64,000 bases of DNA from Agromyces sp. NDB4Y10 (GCF_001620055.1 NZ_LQGY01000056.1:19920-83919); one strand, 5' to 3'; positions 43,161-52,124 are shown, counted from the stretch's first letter. Numbers and translations are program-made. Notes: generated by a model not told the origin, from the sequence alone.

Positions 43161-44087
43161 TCAGCCCAGGCGGTCGAGGCGGCGCAGGATGAGCCCCTCG
43201 CGCAGCGCCCACGGCGACACCTCGAGGGTCTTCGCCTTGAACGCGTGCATCGTCTCGGAGAGGACGATCGCGCCGGCGACGATCTGGAACGTGCGGTCCT
43301 CGGTGATCCCGGGCAGCGCCGGTCGCGCGTCGGCGGGGATGCGCGCGAGGCGGGGGATCCAGTCGTCGAGGTGCGAGAGCTTGAGGATGCTGCGCTCCTC
43401 TGAGCCGACGCCCTCCTCGGTGCTGCCGGCGAGCTTGGCGAGCGATCGGATGGTCTTCGACGAGCCGACGACGTGGTCGGACGCCGGGATGCCGCCGAAC
43501 TCGTCCACCGTCGCCTCGAGGAGCCCCCGAGCGTGCTCGCGGAGCCGCTTCACCTGCGCCTCGCTCGGCGGATCGTCCGGCAGGAAGCGGATCGTCGACC
43601 GGCCGGCGCCCAGCGGCACCGACTGCGCGGCGTCCGGGATCTCATCGCCGCCGTGCGCGATCTCGAGCGAGCCGCCGCCGATGTCGAACAGCAGGACGCG
43701 CCCGGCGGACCAGCCGTACCACCGGCGCACGGCGAGGAAGGTGATCCGCGCTTCGTCGGGGCCGCTCAGCACGTCGAGCCGGATGCCGGCCGCGTCCTCG
43801 ATGCGCTGCAGCACCTCGGGACCGTTGGCCGCCTCGCGGATGGCGGACGTGGCGAACGCGAGCATCTCGTCGATGCCGGCCTCGCGGGCCACCCGCGCGC
43901 CCTCGGTCACCGCGGCGAGGAGCGCGTCGACGCCCTCCTCGGTGATCGCGCCGTCGTCGTCGAGGTAGCGCATGAGCCGCAGCACGGACTTGTTCGACGC
44001 GGCCGGGATGGGTCGTGCACCGGGATGCGCGTCGACCACGAGCAGGTGCACGGTGTTGGAACCGACGTCGAGGACCCCGAGGCGCAT
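43161..44087 (-). CDS. ppx: Exopolyphosphatase / guanosine pentaphosphate phosphatase (Ppx/GppA)
   Basis: 308 residues of the ASKHA fold. Phosphate-1 loop GVLDVGSNTVHLLVVD at residues 4-19, catalytic Glu in FATSAIREA near 105-113, phosphate-2 loop LFDIGGGSLEIA near 139-150, then PLGAGRSTIRFL. The short form without the C-terminal HD domain, as in Rv1026. It hydrolyses polyphosphate or pppGpp; which one cannot be decided from sequence. ATG at 44087 is 6 nt after TACGCT (leaderless). It diverges from the PLP-enzyme gene. Confidence 0.93.
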   Translation of the reverse strand: MRLGVLDVGSNTVHLLVVDAHPGARPIPAASNKSVLRLMRYLDDDGAITEEGVDALLAAVTEGARVAREAGIDEMLAFATSAIREAANGPEVLQRIEDAAGIRLDVLSGPDEARITFLAVRRWYGWSAGRVLLFDIGGGSLEIAHGGDEIPDAAQSVPLGAGRSTIRFLPDDPPSEAQVKRLREHARGLLEATVDEFGGIPASDHVVGSSKTIRSLAKLAGSTEEGVGSEERSILKLSHLDDWIPRLARIPADARPALPGITEDRTFQIVAGAIVLSETMHAFKAKTLEVSPWALREGLILRRLDRLG

Positions 44088-44093
44088 GCTGCG

Positions 44094-44137
44094 AGCGTAG
44101 TGCGTGGTTGGTGTCCCGCGCGCCCCGCAGGCATACT
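44094..44137. promoter_or_regulatory. Divergent leaderless promoters, ppx (-) and PLP enzyme (+)
   Basis: Minus-strand TACGCT (44099-44094) is 6 nt from the ppx ATG. Plus-strand CATACT (44132-44137) is 7 nt from the GTG at 44145. Confidence 0.55.
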
Positions 44138-44144
44138 GTGCCCC

Positions 44145-45407
44145 GTGACCGCCCTCGATCTCGGCCTCCGCGCCGACGCCCCCGACGACGCGGATGGCAC
44201 GCCCTGGACCCACCCGGAACGGTACTGGCCGGAGCTCGACACCGCGACGGCGGCACTCGCGGCACCGCTGGCGGTGCTCCACCTCGGGGCGCTGCGTCGC
44301 AACGCGCGGGACCTCGTGCGTCGTGCGGGCGGCACGCCCATCCGGGTCGCGTCGAAGTCGCTGCGCGTGCGCGGCGTCGTCGAGGCGCTCGAGCAGCTGC
44401 CCGGGTACCGGGGCGTGCTCGCGTACACCCTCCCGGAGGCGCTGTGGCTGGTCGGAAGGGGGTCGGCCGATGACGTCGTGGTCGGCTACCCGACCGCGGA
44501 CCGGGCGGCGATCGCCCGGCTCGCCGGCGATCCCGAGGCCGCGGCGCGGGTGGCGATCATGGTCGACTCGGTCGACCAGCTCGACCTCGTCGACGCCGTG
44601 GCGGGTCCGGGGCGCCGCGAACCGATCCGCGTCTGCCTCGAACTCGACGCATCGTGGCGCGCGCCCGTGCTCGGCCACGTCGGCGTGCGCCGGTCGCCGG
44701 TCCACTCGGCGGCCGACGCCGAGGCGCTCGCGGCGACGGTCGCGTCCCGGCCCGGCTTCCGCCTCGTCGGGCTCATGGCCTACGAGGCGCAGGTGGCCGG
44801 CGTCGCCGATCGACCGGCCGGCCGGCCGGTGGCGGGCGCGGCGACCCGATGGATGAAGCCGCGCTCGATGGCCGAGCTGGTCGAGCGGCGAGCCCTCGCG
44901 GTCGCCGCGGTGCGCCGGCACGCCGAACTCGAGTTCGTCAACGGCGGCGGCACGGGCTCGATCGAGGCGACGGCGGCGGATCCGAGCGTGACGGAGGTCG
45001 CGGCCGGGTCCGGCCTGTTCGCCGGCCACCTCTTCGACGGCTACGCCGGCTTCGCGCCCGCGCCGGCCGCGGCGTTCGCGCTCGACGTGGTCCGCTCGCC
45101 CGGTCCCGAGCACGCGACCCTGCTCGGCGGCGGGTGGATCGCGTCCGGCCCGCCCGGCCGGGACCGGTTGCCGCGCGTGGTGTGGCCCGAGGGCCTGCGG
45201 CTGCTTCCGCGCGAGGGCGCCGGCGAGGTGCAGACCCCGGTCACCGGTCGAGGGGCGGGCGCGCTTCGCGCGGGCGACCGCGTCTGGCTGCGTCATGCCA
45301 AGTCCGGTGAGCTCGCCGAGCACGTCGAGGCCTACGCGCTCGTCGACGACGGCCGCGTGATCGGCGAGCTTCCCACGTACCGCGGCGAGGGGAAGGCGTT
45401 CCTGTGA
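44145..45407 (+). CDS. Fold-type III PLP enzyme (alanine racemase-N / D-threonine aldolase-like)
   Basis: 420 residues. Barrel start AVLHLGALRRNARDLVRRAGG near 39-59 (in part) and the PLP lysine in IRVASKSLRVRGV near 67. Then VVVGYPTADRA near 113, CLELDASWRAPVLGHVGVRRSPV near 165-187 (in part), LVGLMAYEAQVAG near 208, and GGGTGSIEATAADPSVTEVAAGSGL near 268. C-terminal half resembles the DSD1/D-serine dehydratase-like barrel end with HAKSGELAEHV and a possible metal His. Family members are D-amino acid aldolases, dehydratases or deaminases; the exact reaction is unknown. Coupled by GTGA overlap to a lactone-oxidase-like flavoprotein. Confidence 0.82.
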   Translation: MTALDLGLRADAPDDADGTPWTHPERYWPELDTATAALAAPLAVLHLGALRRNARDLVRRAGGTPIRVASKSLRVRGVVEALEQLPGYRGVLAYTLPEALWLVGRGSADDVVVGYPTADRAAIARLAGDPEAAARVAIMVDSVDQLDLVDAVAGPGRREPIRVCLELDASWRAPVLGHVGVRRSPVHSAADAEALAATVASRPGFRLVGLMAYEAQVAGVADRPAGRPVAGAATRWMKPRSMAELVERRALAVAAVRRHAELEFVNGGGTGSIEATAADPSVTEVAAGSGLFAGHLFDGYAGFAPAPAAAFALDVVRSPGPEHATLLGGGWIASGPPGRDRLPRVVWPEGLRLLPREGAGEVQTPVTGRGAGALRAGDRVWLRHAKSGELAEHVEAYALVDDGRVIGELPTYRGEGKAFL

Positions 45408-46717
45408 CCGCCACCGGCGCGACCTGGCGGAACTGGGCGCGCACCGAGGCGGTGCGACCGCTGCGGGTCGAGCGGCCCGCGGACGCGGGCGCGGTGCAGC
45501 GGGCGGTCCGGGCCGCCGCGGCATCCGGGCTGCGGGTGAAGCCCGTCGGCTCGGGGCACAGCTTCACCGGCATCGCGGTCGCGCCCGACGTGCAGCTCGA
45601 CCTCGCCGACCTCTCGGGGGTGATCGACGCGGATGCCGCGACCGGTCGCGTCACGCTCGGCGCTGGGACGCCGCTGCACCGCCTGCCCGGGCTGCTGGAA
45701 CCCCACGGGCTCGCGCTGGCGAACATGGGCGACATCGATCGGCAGACCGTCTCGGGAGCGATCTCGACGGGCACACACGGCACCGGGCTCGGCTTCGGCG
45801 GGCTCGCCACGCAGGTGGTCGGGGCGACGCTCGTCACCGGGACCGGTGAACTCCTCCGGGTCGACGAGCGCGAGCGCCCGGACCTGCTCCCGGCCGTGCG
45901 ACTCGGGCTCGGCGCGCTCGGCGTGCTCGTCGACGTGACCCTCCAGCTCGTGCCGCGCTTCGTCCTCCACGCCGTGGAACGCCCGGAACCGCTGGACGAG
46001 GTGCTCGCCGCCTGGGACGACCGGGTGCGCGACGCCGACCACGTCGAGTTCTACTGGTTCCCGCACACCGATACCGCGCTCACCAAGACGAACACCCGGC
46101 TTCCCGGCGACGCACCGCGGCACCCGCTCGGTCGCGTGTCGCGCTGGATCGACGACGAACTGCTCGCCAACGGCGTCTACCGGGGGATCTGCGCGCTCGG
46201 CCGCGTGGCGCCATCCGTCACGCCGTTCTTCGCACGGCAGGTCGAACGGCTCACGGGCGACCGCGACTTCACCGACCGGTCGCCGGCGGTGTTCACCACC
46301 CACCGCAGCGTCCGGTTCGCCGAGATGGAGTACGCGCTGCCGCTCGAGGCGGTCCCGGCCGCGTTCGGCCAGGTGCGCGCGCTGATCGAGCGGCGCGGCT
46401 GGCGCATCAGCTTCCCGATCGAGGTGCGGGCCGCGGCGTCCGACGACGTGTGGCTCTCGACCGCGTACGGCCGCGAGACCGGCTACATCGCGGTGCACCG
46501 GTACTTCCGTGAGGACCCGCGCGAGTACTTCGGCGCCGTCGAGGCCATCATGCGCGCCCACGACGGGCGGCCGCACTGGGGCAAGCTGCACTCGCTCGAC
46601 GCCGACGCGCTGCGCGGCGCCTACCCGCGGTTCGACGACTTCCTGCGCGTGCGCGACGAGCTGGACCCCGACCGCCGCTTCGCCAACCCCTACCTCGACC
46701 GGGTCCTCGGCGCCTGA
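45404..46717 (+). CDS. FAD-dependent sugar lactone / alditol oxidase family protein
   Basis: 437 residues of the VAO flavoprotein family. N-terminal FAD domain with KPVGSGHSFTGIAV near 40-53 (the His of GHS is the flavin-linking position in alditol oxidases), GTHGTGLGFGGLATQVVG near 118-135, and LGLGALGVLVDVTLQ. The C-terminal ALO domain ends in HWGKLHSLDAD near 395 and FLRVRDELDPDRRFANPYLDRVLG near 412-435 (in part), the signature of D-arabinono- or L-gulono-lactone oxidases. The substrate is open: alditol, aldonolactone or similar. GTG at 45404 overlaps the upstream stop, so both enzymes are made together. Confidence 0.86.
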   Translation: MTATGATWRNWARTEAVRPLRVERPADAGAVQRAVRAAAASGLRVKPVGSGHSFTGIAVAPDVQLDLADLSGVIDADAATGRVTLGAGTPLHRLPGLLEPHGLALANMGDIDRQTVSGAISTGTHGTGLGFGGLATQVVGATLVTGTGELLRVDERERPDLLPAVRLGLGALGVLVDVTLQLVPRFVLHAVERPEPLDEVLAAWDDRVRDADHVEFYWFPHTDTALTKTNTRLPGDAPRHPLGRVSRWIDDELLANGVYRGICALGRVAPSVTPFFARQVERLTGDRDFTDRSPAVFTTHRSVRFAEMEYALPLEAVPAAFGQVRALIERRGWRISFPIEVRAAASDDVWLSTAYGRETGYIAVHRYFREDPREYFGAVEAIMRAHDGRPHWGKLHSLDADALRGAYPRFDDFLRVRDELDPDRRFANPYLDRVLGA

Positions 46718-46788
46718 GGCGAGCGGATGCCGCGGGCGCGCTGACTCGGAGTCGCATGGGAGTCCGGGCGGGGTCCGGCCCTGCGGCG

Positions 46789-46794
46789 TAGGAT
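46789..46794 (+). promoter_or_regulatory. -10 box TAGGAT for lemA-htpX
   Basis: TAGGAT, about 34 nt of leader, then CAGGAG and the lemA ATG at 46835. A leadered contrast to the many leaderless genes. Confidence 0.5.
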
Positions 46795-46834
46795 GGCCGT
46801 ACCCGATCGTCGCCGAAGCTCAGGAGTCCTCGCC

Positions 46835-47401
46835 ATGGAATGGCTGATCCCGCTCATCATCGTCGTCGTCCTGGTGCTGGTGATCGGCATCTACCTGTGG
46901 GCCACCTACAACTCGCTCGTCACCCTGAACGTGCGCGTCGATGAGGCGTGGAGCGACATCACGGTGCAGCTGAAGCGACGGGCCGACCTGATCCCGAACC
47001 TCATCGAGGCGGTCAAGGGCTACGCCGCGCACGAGAAGGCGGTCTTCGAGAACGTCACGCGCGCCCGCGCCGAGACCCTGCAGGCGCAGGGTCCCGCCGA
47101 GGCCGGTGCCGCCGAGAACCATATGCAGCAGGCGCTGAAGTCGATCTTCGCCGTGGCCGAGGCGTACCCGCAGCTGCAGGCGAGCCAGAACTTCCTGCAG
47201 CTGCAGTCCGAGCTCGTCGACACCGAGGACAAGATCCAGGCGTCGCGCCGGTTCTACAACGGCGGCGTGCGCGAGCTCAACACGAAGATCAAGGTGTTCC
47301 CGAACACCCTGTTCGTGCGCAGCCTCGGCTTCCACGAGCGCGAGTTCTTCGAGGTCACCGAGCCGGCGGCCATCGCAGAGCCGCCGCGCGTGCAGTTCTA
47401 G
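46835..47401 (+). CDS. lemA: LemA family membrane protein
   Basis: 188 residues. A single membrane span at residues 4-26 (LIPLIIVVVLVLVIGIYLWA) is followed by the LemA four-helix domain: YNSLVTLNVRVDEAWSDITVQLKRRADLIPNL near 28-60 (in part), AYPQLQASQNFLQLQSEL near 106 and ASRRFYNGGVRELNTKIKVFPN near 137. The function of LemA is not settled; it is very often encoded with HtpX or with TPM-domain proteins. The ATG at 46835 has GGAG 8 nt upstream. htpX starts 3 bp after the stop. Confidence 0.94.
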   Translation: MEWLIPLIIVVVLVLVIGIYLWATYNSLVTLNVRVDEAWSDITVQLKRRADLIPNLIEAVKGYAAHEKAVFENVTRARAETLQAQGPAEAGAAENHMQQALKSIFAVAEAYPQLQASQNFLQLQSELVDTEDKIQASRRFYNGGVRELNTKIKVFPNTLFVRSLGFHEREFFEVTEPAAIAEPPRVQF

Positions 47402-47404
47402 CCG

Positions 47405-48277
47405 ATGTATCGAGCGATCGCCCGGAACAAGCGCAACACCGTCTTCACGATCCTGCTGTTCCTCGCCATCGTCGGCGGGCTGGGCTACCTGGCGTCGGTG
47501 ATCTACGGCGACCTCACCATCGTCGTCATCACGCTCGTGATCGCGACCGCGTACGCGCTCTTCCAGTACTACACGGCCGACCGTCAGGCGCTGTCGATGT
47601 CGGGCGCCGTCGAGATCCACGGCGTCCGCGACCACCCGCGGCTGTGGCGCACCGTCGAGAACCTGTCGATCACCACGGGCACGCCGATGCCGCGCGTCTT
47701 CGTGATCTCCGACCCCGCGCCGAACGCGTTCGCGACGGGGCGCGACCCGCAGCATGCGGTCGTCGCGGCGACCACCGGACTCCTCGAGCTCATGGACGAC
47801 TCCGAGCTCGAGGGCGTCATGGCGCACGAGCTCGGCCACGTCCGCAATTACGACATCCGGCTCTCGATGGTCGTGTTCGGCCTCGTCGTGGCGATCGGGT
47901 TCATCTCCGACCTGTTCCTGCGCATGGCGTTCTTCGGTCGCAACAACAACGGCAATCCCGTCGTGCTCGTCTTCGGGCTGGTCGCGATGCTCATCGCGCC
48001 CCTCGTGGCGAGCCTCGTACAGCTGGCGGTCTCGCGGCAGCGCGAGTACCTGGCGGATGCCACGGGGGCCATGACCACGCGGCATCCCGACGCGCTCGCG
48101 CGCGCCCTGCTCAAGCTCGAGGCGCACGGGCGGCCCATGCAGCGCCAGAACACGTCCATGGCCCACCTGTGGATCGCCGATCCGCTGAAGCCGGGCGTCG
48201 TCGACCGGCTGTTCGCGACGCACCCGCCGATCCAGGAGCGCGTGCGGCGGCTGCACGAGATGGGGCGGAGCTTCTAG
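47405..48277 (+). CDS. htpX: Membrane zinc metalloprotease HtpX
   Basis: M48 protease that degrades misfolded membrane proteins. 290 residues: two N-terminal spans (residues 14-60), catalytic HELGH at 141-145, two further spans (about 155-210), and the zinc Glu in QREYLADATGA near 213. RVRRLHEMG is the typical C-terminus. It has the two-gene lemA-htpX arrangement with a 3 bp gap. Ends 4 bp before the convergent AlkX-type gene. Confidence 0.95.
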   Translation: MYRAIARNKRNTVFTILLFLAIVGGLGYLASVIYGDLTIVVITLVIATAYALFQYYTADRQALSMSGAVEIHGVRDHPRLWRTVENLSITTGTPMPRVFVISDPAPNAFATGRDPQHAVVAATTGLLELMDDSELEGVMAHELGHVRNYDIRLSMVVFGLVVAIGFISDLFLRMAFFGRNNNGNPVVLVFGLVAMLIAPLVASLVQLAVSRQREYLADATGAMTTRHPDALARALLKLEAHGRPMQRQNTSMAHLWIADPLKPGVVDRLFATHPPIQERVRRLHEMGRSF

Positions 48278-48281
48278 CCGC

Positions 48282-49493
48282 TCACGCTGCCGCGAGCGCC
48301 GAGGCGATCGCGGGGGAGAGGTCGCCCCGGCCGGCGACGACGATCTCGCCGAGGCCCTGCCAGTCGGCGGCGCGGCGCAACTCCGGCACGAGGCGCTCGG
48401 CGGTCCCGGCGGGGGCGTGGGGTTCGGCCCACGCCGACTGCACCCGGAGCACGCCCGCCGCCCGGTCGCTCTTGAGGTCGACCCGCGCGACGACGGCGTC
48501 GTCGATCACGACGGGCAGGGAGTAGTACCCGAAGCGTCGCTGCGGCTCGGGGGTGTAGATCTCGATGCGGTAGTGGAAGTCGAAGAGGCGCTCGGCCCGC
48601 GGCCGGAACCACACCACCGGGTCGAACGGCGAGAGCAGCGCGGCCGCCTCGATCCGGCGGGGTCGCCGGGCGTCGCGGTGCAGCCACGCCGGTGCGGGCC
48701 TGGAGCCCGTGGTCCAGCCGGGCACCTCGACGGGCAGGAGCACGCCGGCGTCGACCAGGTCGGCGACGGCGGGACGGACCTGGGCGGACTTCATGCGCCA
48801 GTAGTCGGCGAGATCGGCGGCCGTGGCGATGCCGAGCGCGGATGCCGCCCGCTCGACCAGGGTGCGGACCTGGTCGGCCCCGGCGGGGGCGGCGTCGAGC
48901 AGGGCGGGATCGAGGGCCTGCTCGGGGAGCGCGTACACGCGCTCGAAGCGGCGTCGGTCGACGCACACGACCTCGCCCGTGCGGAACATCCACTCGAGGG
49001 TGCGCTTCACGTCGGACCACCCCCACCACGGCCCGCGGCGCTCGTTGGCGTCGTGCTCGATCGCGCTCGCGGGCATCGGACCGTTCGCGGCGAGCTCGGC
49101 TCGCAGCCAGTCGGCCAGGCGCCGGTTCTCGGAGAGCCATCCGCCCCACTCGGACGTGCCGCTGCGGCGGTACTCCTCGCGACGGAACTCGAACATGGGC
49201 CACAGCTCGCGGGGGATGAACGCCGCCTGGTGCGCCCAGTACTCGACGAGGCGGCCACGCCGCCCCCAGGCGAGCCGGTCGAGTGCGGCCCGGTCGTATC
49301 CGCCGATGCGGCTGAACGCGGGCAGGTAGTGGCTGCGCTCGAACACGTTCACCGAGTCGATCTGGAGCAGGCCGAGCCGATCGACCACGCCACCGAGCGC
49401 CCTCGCGCCCGGGGCGGCCGGGATCGGACGGCCGAAGCCCTGGGCGGCGAGTGCGATGCGACGGGCGAGGGCGGGACTGACGACGTCGACCAT
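48282..49493 (-). CDS. AlkX/YcaQ-type DNA glycosylase (winged-helix, DUF1006 / HTH_42)
   Basis: 403 residues with three tandem winged-helix units. YcaQ (AlkX) and AlkZ excise bulky or crosslinked bases; the catalytic motif is Gln-hydrophobic-Gln or Gln-hydrophobic-Asp. Here LLQIDSVNVFERSHY near residues 42-56 supplies Gln44-Ile-Asp46, the AlkX variety, linked with interstrand-crosslink repair. Other family features: REYWAHQAAFIP-like YWAHQAAF near 92, WWGWSDVKRTLEWMF near 165, and SPFDPVVWFRPRAERLFDFHYRIEIY near 285 (in part). The start ATG at 49493 is 9 nt after TAGGGT. Convergent with htpX; divergent from the AI-2E permease. Confidence 0.87.
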   Translation of the reverse strand: MVDVVSPALARRIALAAQGFGRPIPAAPGARALGGVVDRLGLLQIDSVNVFERSHYLPAFSRIGGYDRAALDRLAWGRRGRLVEYWAHQAAFIPRELWPMFEFRREEYRRSGTSEWGGWLSENRRLADWLRAELAANGPMPASAIEHDANERRGPWWGWSDVKRTLEWMFRTGEVVCVDRRRFERVYALPEQALDPALLDAAPAGADQVRTLVERAASALGIATAADLADYWRMKSAQVRPAVADLVDAGVLLPVEVPGWTTGSRPAPAWLHRDARRPRRIEAAALLSPFDPVVWFRPRAERLFDFHYRIEIYTPEPQRRFGYYSLPVVIDDAVVARVDLKSDRAAGVLRVQSAWAEPHAPAGTAERLVPELRRAADWQGLGEIVVAGRGDLSPAIASALAAA

Positions 49494-49502
49494 GGTGCGT
49501 CG

Positions 49503-49559
49503 ACCCTACCGGCCGCCTGCGACATACGGCGGAACCCCCCGGGGAGCGGAGCCTAGACT
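49503..49559. promoter_or_regulatory. Divergent promoters, AlkX-type gene (-) and AI-2E permease (+)
   Basis: Minus-strand TAGGGT (49508-49503), 9 nt from the ATG at 49493. Plus-strand TAGACT (49554-49559), 6 nt from the ATG at 49566. Confidence 0.5.
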
Positions 49560-49565
49560 TACCCC

Positions 49566-50780
49566 ATGGCGGATGCCAAGGGGACCTCGCGCGCTCGGCG
49601 CGCGATCGCACGCCGCACGTCCGTGCCCGAGACGGCGGCGCAGCCGTCGCGCGACGCGGCCGAGTCCGTGCCGTACGGCATGCGCGTCGCCGCGGCGTGG
49701 TCGTGGCGGCTCCTGCTCGTCGGCGGCGTGCTCGCCGTGGTGGTGTTCCTCATCATCCAGCTCCGCTTCGTCATCGTGCCGGTGCTCGTGGCCGTGCTGC
49801 TCTCCGCGCTGCTCGTGCCCTTCTCCCAGTTCCTCCAACGGCACCGGTGGCCGAAGTGGCTCGCGGTGACCGCGGCCATGCTCACCACCCTCGCCGCCGT
49901 CGCCGGACTGCTGACGCTCGGCATCTCGCAGATCGTCCGCGGTTCCGGCGACCTCGCCGCCCAGACCGTGATCGCGTGGGAGGACTTCCGCGCGTGGCTG
50001 CTCGAGGGGCCGCTGCACATCACGCCGCAGCAGTTCGACGACTGGGTCGACGAGATCGTCACCTCCGCGCAGGAGAACAGCAGCGTTCTCGTCAGCGGCG
50101 CGCTGTCGGTCGGGTCCTCGGTCGGTCACTTCCTCGCGGGGCTGCTGCTCGCGCTGTTCGCGACCCTGTTCATCCTCATCGACGGCCGGTTCATCTGGAA
50201 CTGGATTGTGGGGATCTTCCCGCAGCGCGCCCGCGCGGCGATCGACGGCAGCGGCCGGGTCGGATGGGCCACGCTGCAGAACTTCGTGAAGGTGCAGATC
50301 CTCGTCGCGACGATCGACGCCGTCGGCATCGGGCTCGGCGCGCTGCTGCTCGGCGTCCCGCTCGCGATCCCCATCGCGATCCTCGTGTTCCTCGGCTCAT
50401 TCGTCCCGATCGTCGGTGCGGTCGTGACCGGCGCACTCGCCGTGTTCGTTGCCCTCGTCTACAACGGATGGGGCATCGCGCTGGCCATGCTCGGCGTGGT
50501 GCTGCTCGTGCAGCAGGTCGAGGGCCACGTGCTCCAGCCGCTCATCATGGGCACGGCGGTGAAGGTCCACCCGCTCGGCGTGGTCATCGCCGTGACCACG
50601 GGGTCGCTGCTGGCCGGCATCCCCGGCGCGCTGTTCGCCGTGCCCGTGGCGGCGGTGCTCAACGTGATGATCCTCTACATCGCCGGCGGCACGTGGAAGC
50701 AGGCGGAACCGCCGGAACCCACCGAGACGAAGTCGCCGCTGTGGCGCACGGTGCCCCAACGACCCGGATACGGACGGTGA
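49566..50780 (+). CDS. AI-2E family transporter (UPF0118 permease)
   Basis: 404-residue membrane protein with about seven to eight spans. A basic head is followed by two spans (45-95), a soluble segment (about 125-180), then VGWATLQNFVKVQILVATIDAVGIGLGALLLGVP near 235-268 (in part) and the family signature VQQVEGHVLQPLIMGTAVKVHPLGV near 317-341 (in part). Members were named for autoinducer-2 export but many work as Na+/H+ antiporters or unknown exporters. No ligand evidence here. Leaderless start. One base separates its stop from the ilvA ATG, so the two are cotranscribed. Confidence 0.9.
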   Translation: MADAKGTSRARRAIARRTSVPETAAQPSRDAAESVPYGMRVAAAWSWRLLLVGGVLAVVVFLIIQLRFVIVPVLVAVLLSALLVPFSQFLQRHRWPKWLAVTAAMLTTLAAVAGLLTLGISQIVRGSGDLAAQTVIAWEDFRAWLLEGPLHITPQQFDDWVDEIVTSAQENSSVLVSGALSVGSSVGHFLAGLLLALFATLFILIDGRFIWNWIVGIFPQRARAAIDGSGRVGWATLQNFVKVQILVATIDAVGIGLGALLLGVPLAIPIAILVFLGSFVPIVGAVVTGALAVFVALVYNGWGIALAMLGVVLLVQQVEGHVLQPLIMGTAVKVHPLGVVIAVTTGSLLAGIPGALFAVPVAAVLNVMILYIAGGTWKQAEPPEPTETKSPLWRTVPQRPGYGR

Positions 50781-50781
50781 C

Positions 50782-52080
50782 ATGAACCACGCCATCGACG
50801 CCCGCACGACCGACGCTCCGCCGGTCGCCCCGCCCTCGACCGGCGCCCCCGCCTGGCCGGGCCCGGACCTCGCCGGGTTCGAGGCCGCGCAGCGGATCGT
50901 GGCGCACGTCGCCCGGCGCACGCCCATGGAGTCCTCGCGCTACCTCGCCGCGCTCGCCGGGGTGCCGGTGCACCTGAAGTGCGAGAACCTGCAGCGCACG
51001 GGCTCGTACAAGCTGCGCGGCGCGTTCAACCGGATGTCGGCGCTCACGGACGACGAGCGCGCGCTCGGCGTCGTCGCCGCGTCCGCGGGCAACCACGCGC
51101 AGGGCGTCGCGTACGCGGCCCGCGAGCTCGGCATCCGCGCCACGATCTTCATGCCCGTCGGCGTCGCGCTGCCGAAGCTCGAGGCGACCCGGGCGTACGG
51201 CGCCGACGTCGTGCTGCGGGGCGACTCGGTGGGCGAGACGCTCGAGGCCGCAGCCCGGTTCGCGGAGGAGACCGGTGCGGTGCTCATCCCGCCGTTCGAC
51301 CACGCCGACGTGATCGCCGGGCAGGGCACGCTCGGGCTCGAGATCCTCGAGCAGGCCCCGGATGCCACGACGATCGTCGTGCCCATCGGCGGCGGTGGCC
51401 TGGCCGCCGGGATCGCGAGCGCCGCCAAGCAGCGGGCTGCCGCGCTCGGGCGCACGGTCCGGGTCATCGGGGTGCAGGCCGAGAACGCCTCGCCGTACCC
51501 GCCCTCGCTCGTCGCGGGGGAGCCGACGACCGTGCCGGTCGTGCCGACCATCGCCGACGGCATCGCCGTGTACCGGCCGGGCGAGCTGAACTTCGACATC
51601 ATCCGTCACGCGGTCGACGAGGTCGTCACCGTCACCGAGGACGACATCGCCCGGGCGCTGCTCGTGCTGCTCGAGCGCGCGAAGCTCGTCGTCGAGCCGG
51701 CCGGCGCGGTCGGCGTCGCCGCACTCATGACCGGCGCGGTGCGCCCCGACGGCCCGACGGTGGTCGTGCTCTCGGGCGGCAACATCGACCCGCTCCTGAT
51801 GCAGCGCGTGATCGCGCACGGTCTCGCGGCATCCGACCGCTACCTCACCCTGCGCATCGGGCTGCCCGACCGACCGGGTCAGCTCGCGCGCATCGCCGAA
51901 CTCGTCGCACGCGCGAACGCCAACGTCGTCGAGGTGCTCCACACGCGCCACGGCGCCGGCATGCAGATCTCCGAGGTGGCGCTCCAGCTCTCGGTCGAGA
52001 CGCGCGGTCCGGAGCATCGGGCCGAGGTCGTCGACGTGCTGCGACGCGCCGGCTACGAGCCCGAGGTCATCGAGGAATGA
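50782..52080 (+). CDS. ilvA: Threonine ammonia-lyase (threonine dehydratase)
   Basis: PLP enzyme (fold type II) making 2-oxobutyrate from threonine, the first step to isoleucine or threonine catabolism. 432 residues: PLP Lys in GSYKLRGAFNRM near 73-84, ASAGNHAQGVAYAA near 95-108, phosphate loop IVVPIGGGGLAAG near 196-208, VLSGGNIDPLL near 330, and a single C-terminal ACT domain (residues 350-432, RPGQLARIAELVARANANV). One ACT domain resembles the TdcB-like/short regulated form instead of the two-ACT IlvA of E. coli. ATG at 50782; the 35-residue Pro-rich head is not part of the family. Last gene before greA, convergent. Confidence 0.93.
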   Translation: MNHAIDARTTDAPPVAPPSTGAPAWPGPDLAGFEAAQRIVAHVARRTPMESSRYLAALAGVPVHLKCENLQRTGSYKLRGAFNRMSALTDDERALGVVAASAGNHAQGVAYAARELGIRATIFMPVGVALPKLEATRAYGADVVLRGDSVGETLEAAARFAEETGAVLIPPFDHADVIAGQGTLGLEILEQAPDATTIVVPIGGGGLAAGIASAAKQRAAALGRTVRVIGVQAENASPYPPSLVAGEPTTVPVVPTIADGIAVYRPGELNFDIIRHAVDEVVTVTEDDIARALLVLLERAKLVVEPAGAVGVAALMTGAVRPDGPTVVVLSGGNIDPLLMQRVIAHGLAASDRYLTLRIGLPDRPGQLARIAELVARANANVVEVLHTRHGAGMQISEVALQLSVETRGPEHRAEVVDVLRRAGYEPEVIEE

Positions 52081-52081
52081 G

Positions 52082-52124
52082 CGAGGGGCGGATGCCGCGC
52101 TGCATGCGCCGCCTCCGCCCCTCG
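52082..52124. terminator. Bidirectional terminator, ilvA / greA
   Basis: CGAGGGGCGGA (52082-52092) pairs perfectly over 11 bp with 52114-52124; loop 21 nt. It starts 2 bp after the ilvA stop and lies before the greA stop on the other strand. Confidence 0.7.

Noticed and set aside
42988..43212. Minus-strand open frame across tRNA-Leu
   Set aside because: It is the reverse complement of the tRNA, a frequent false gene call.
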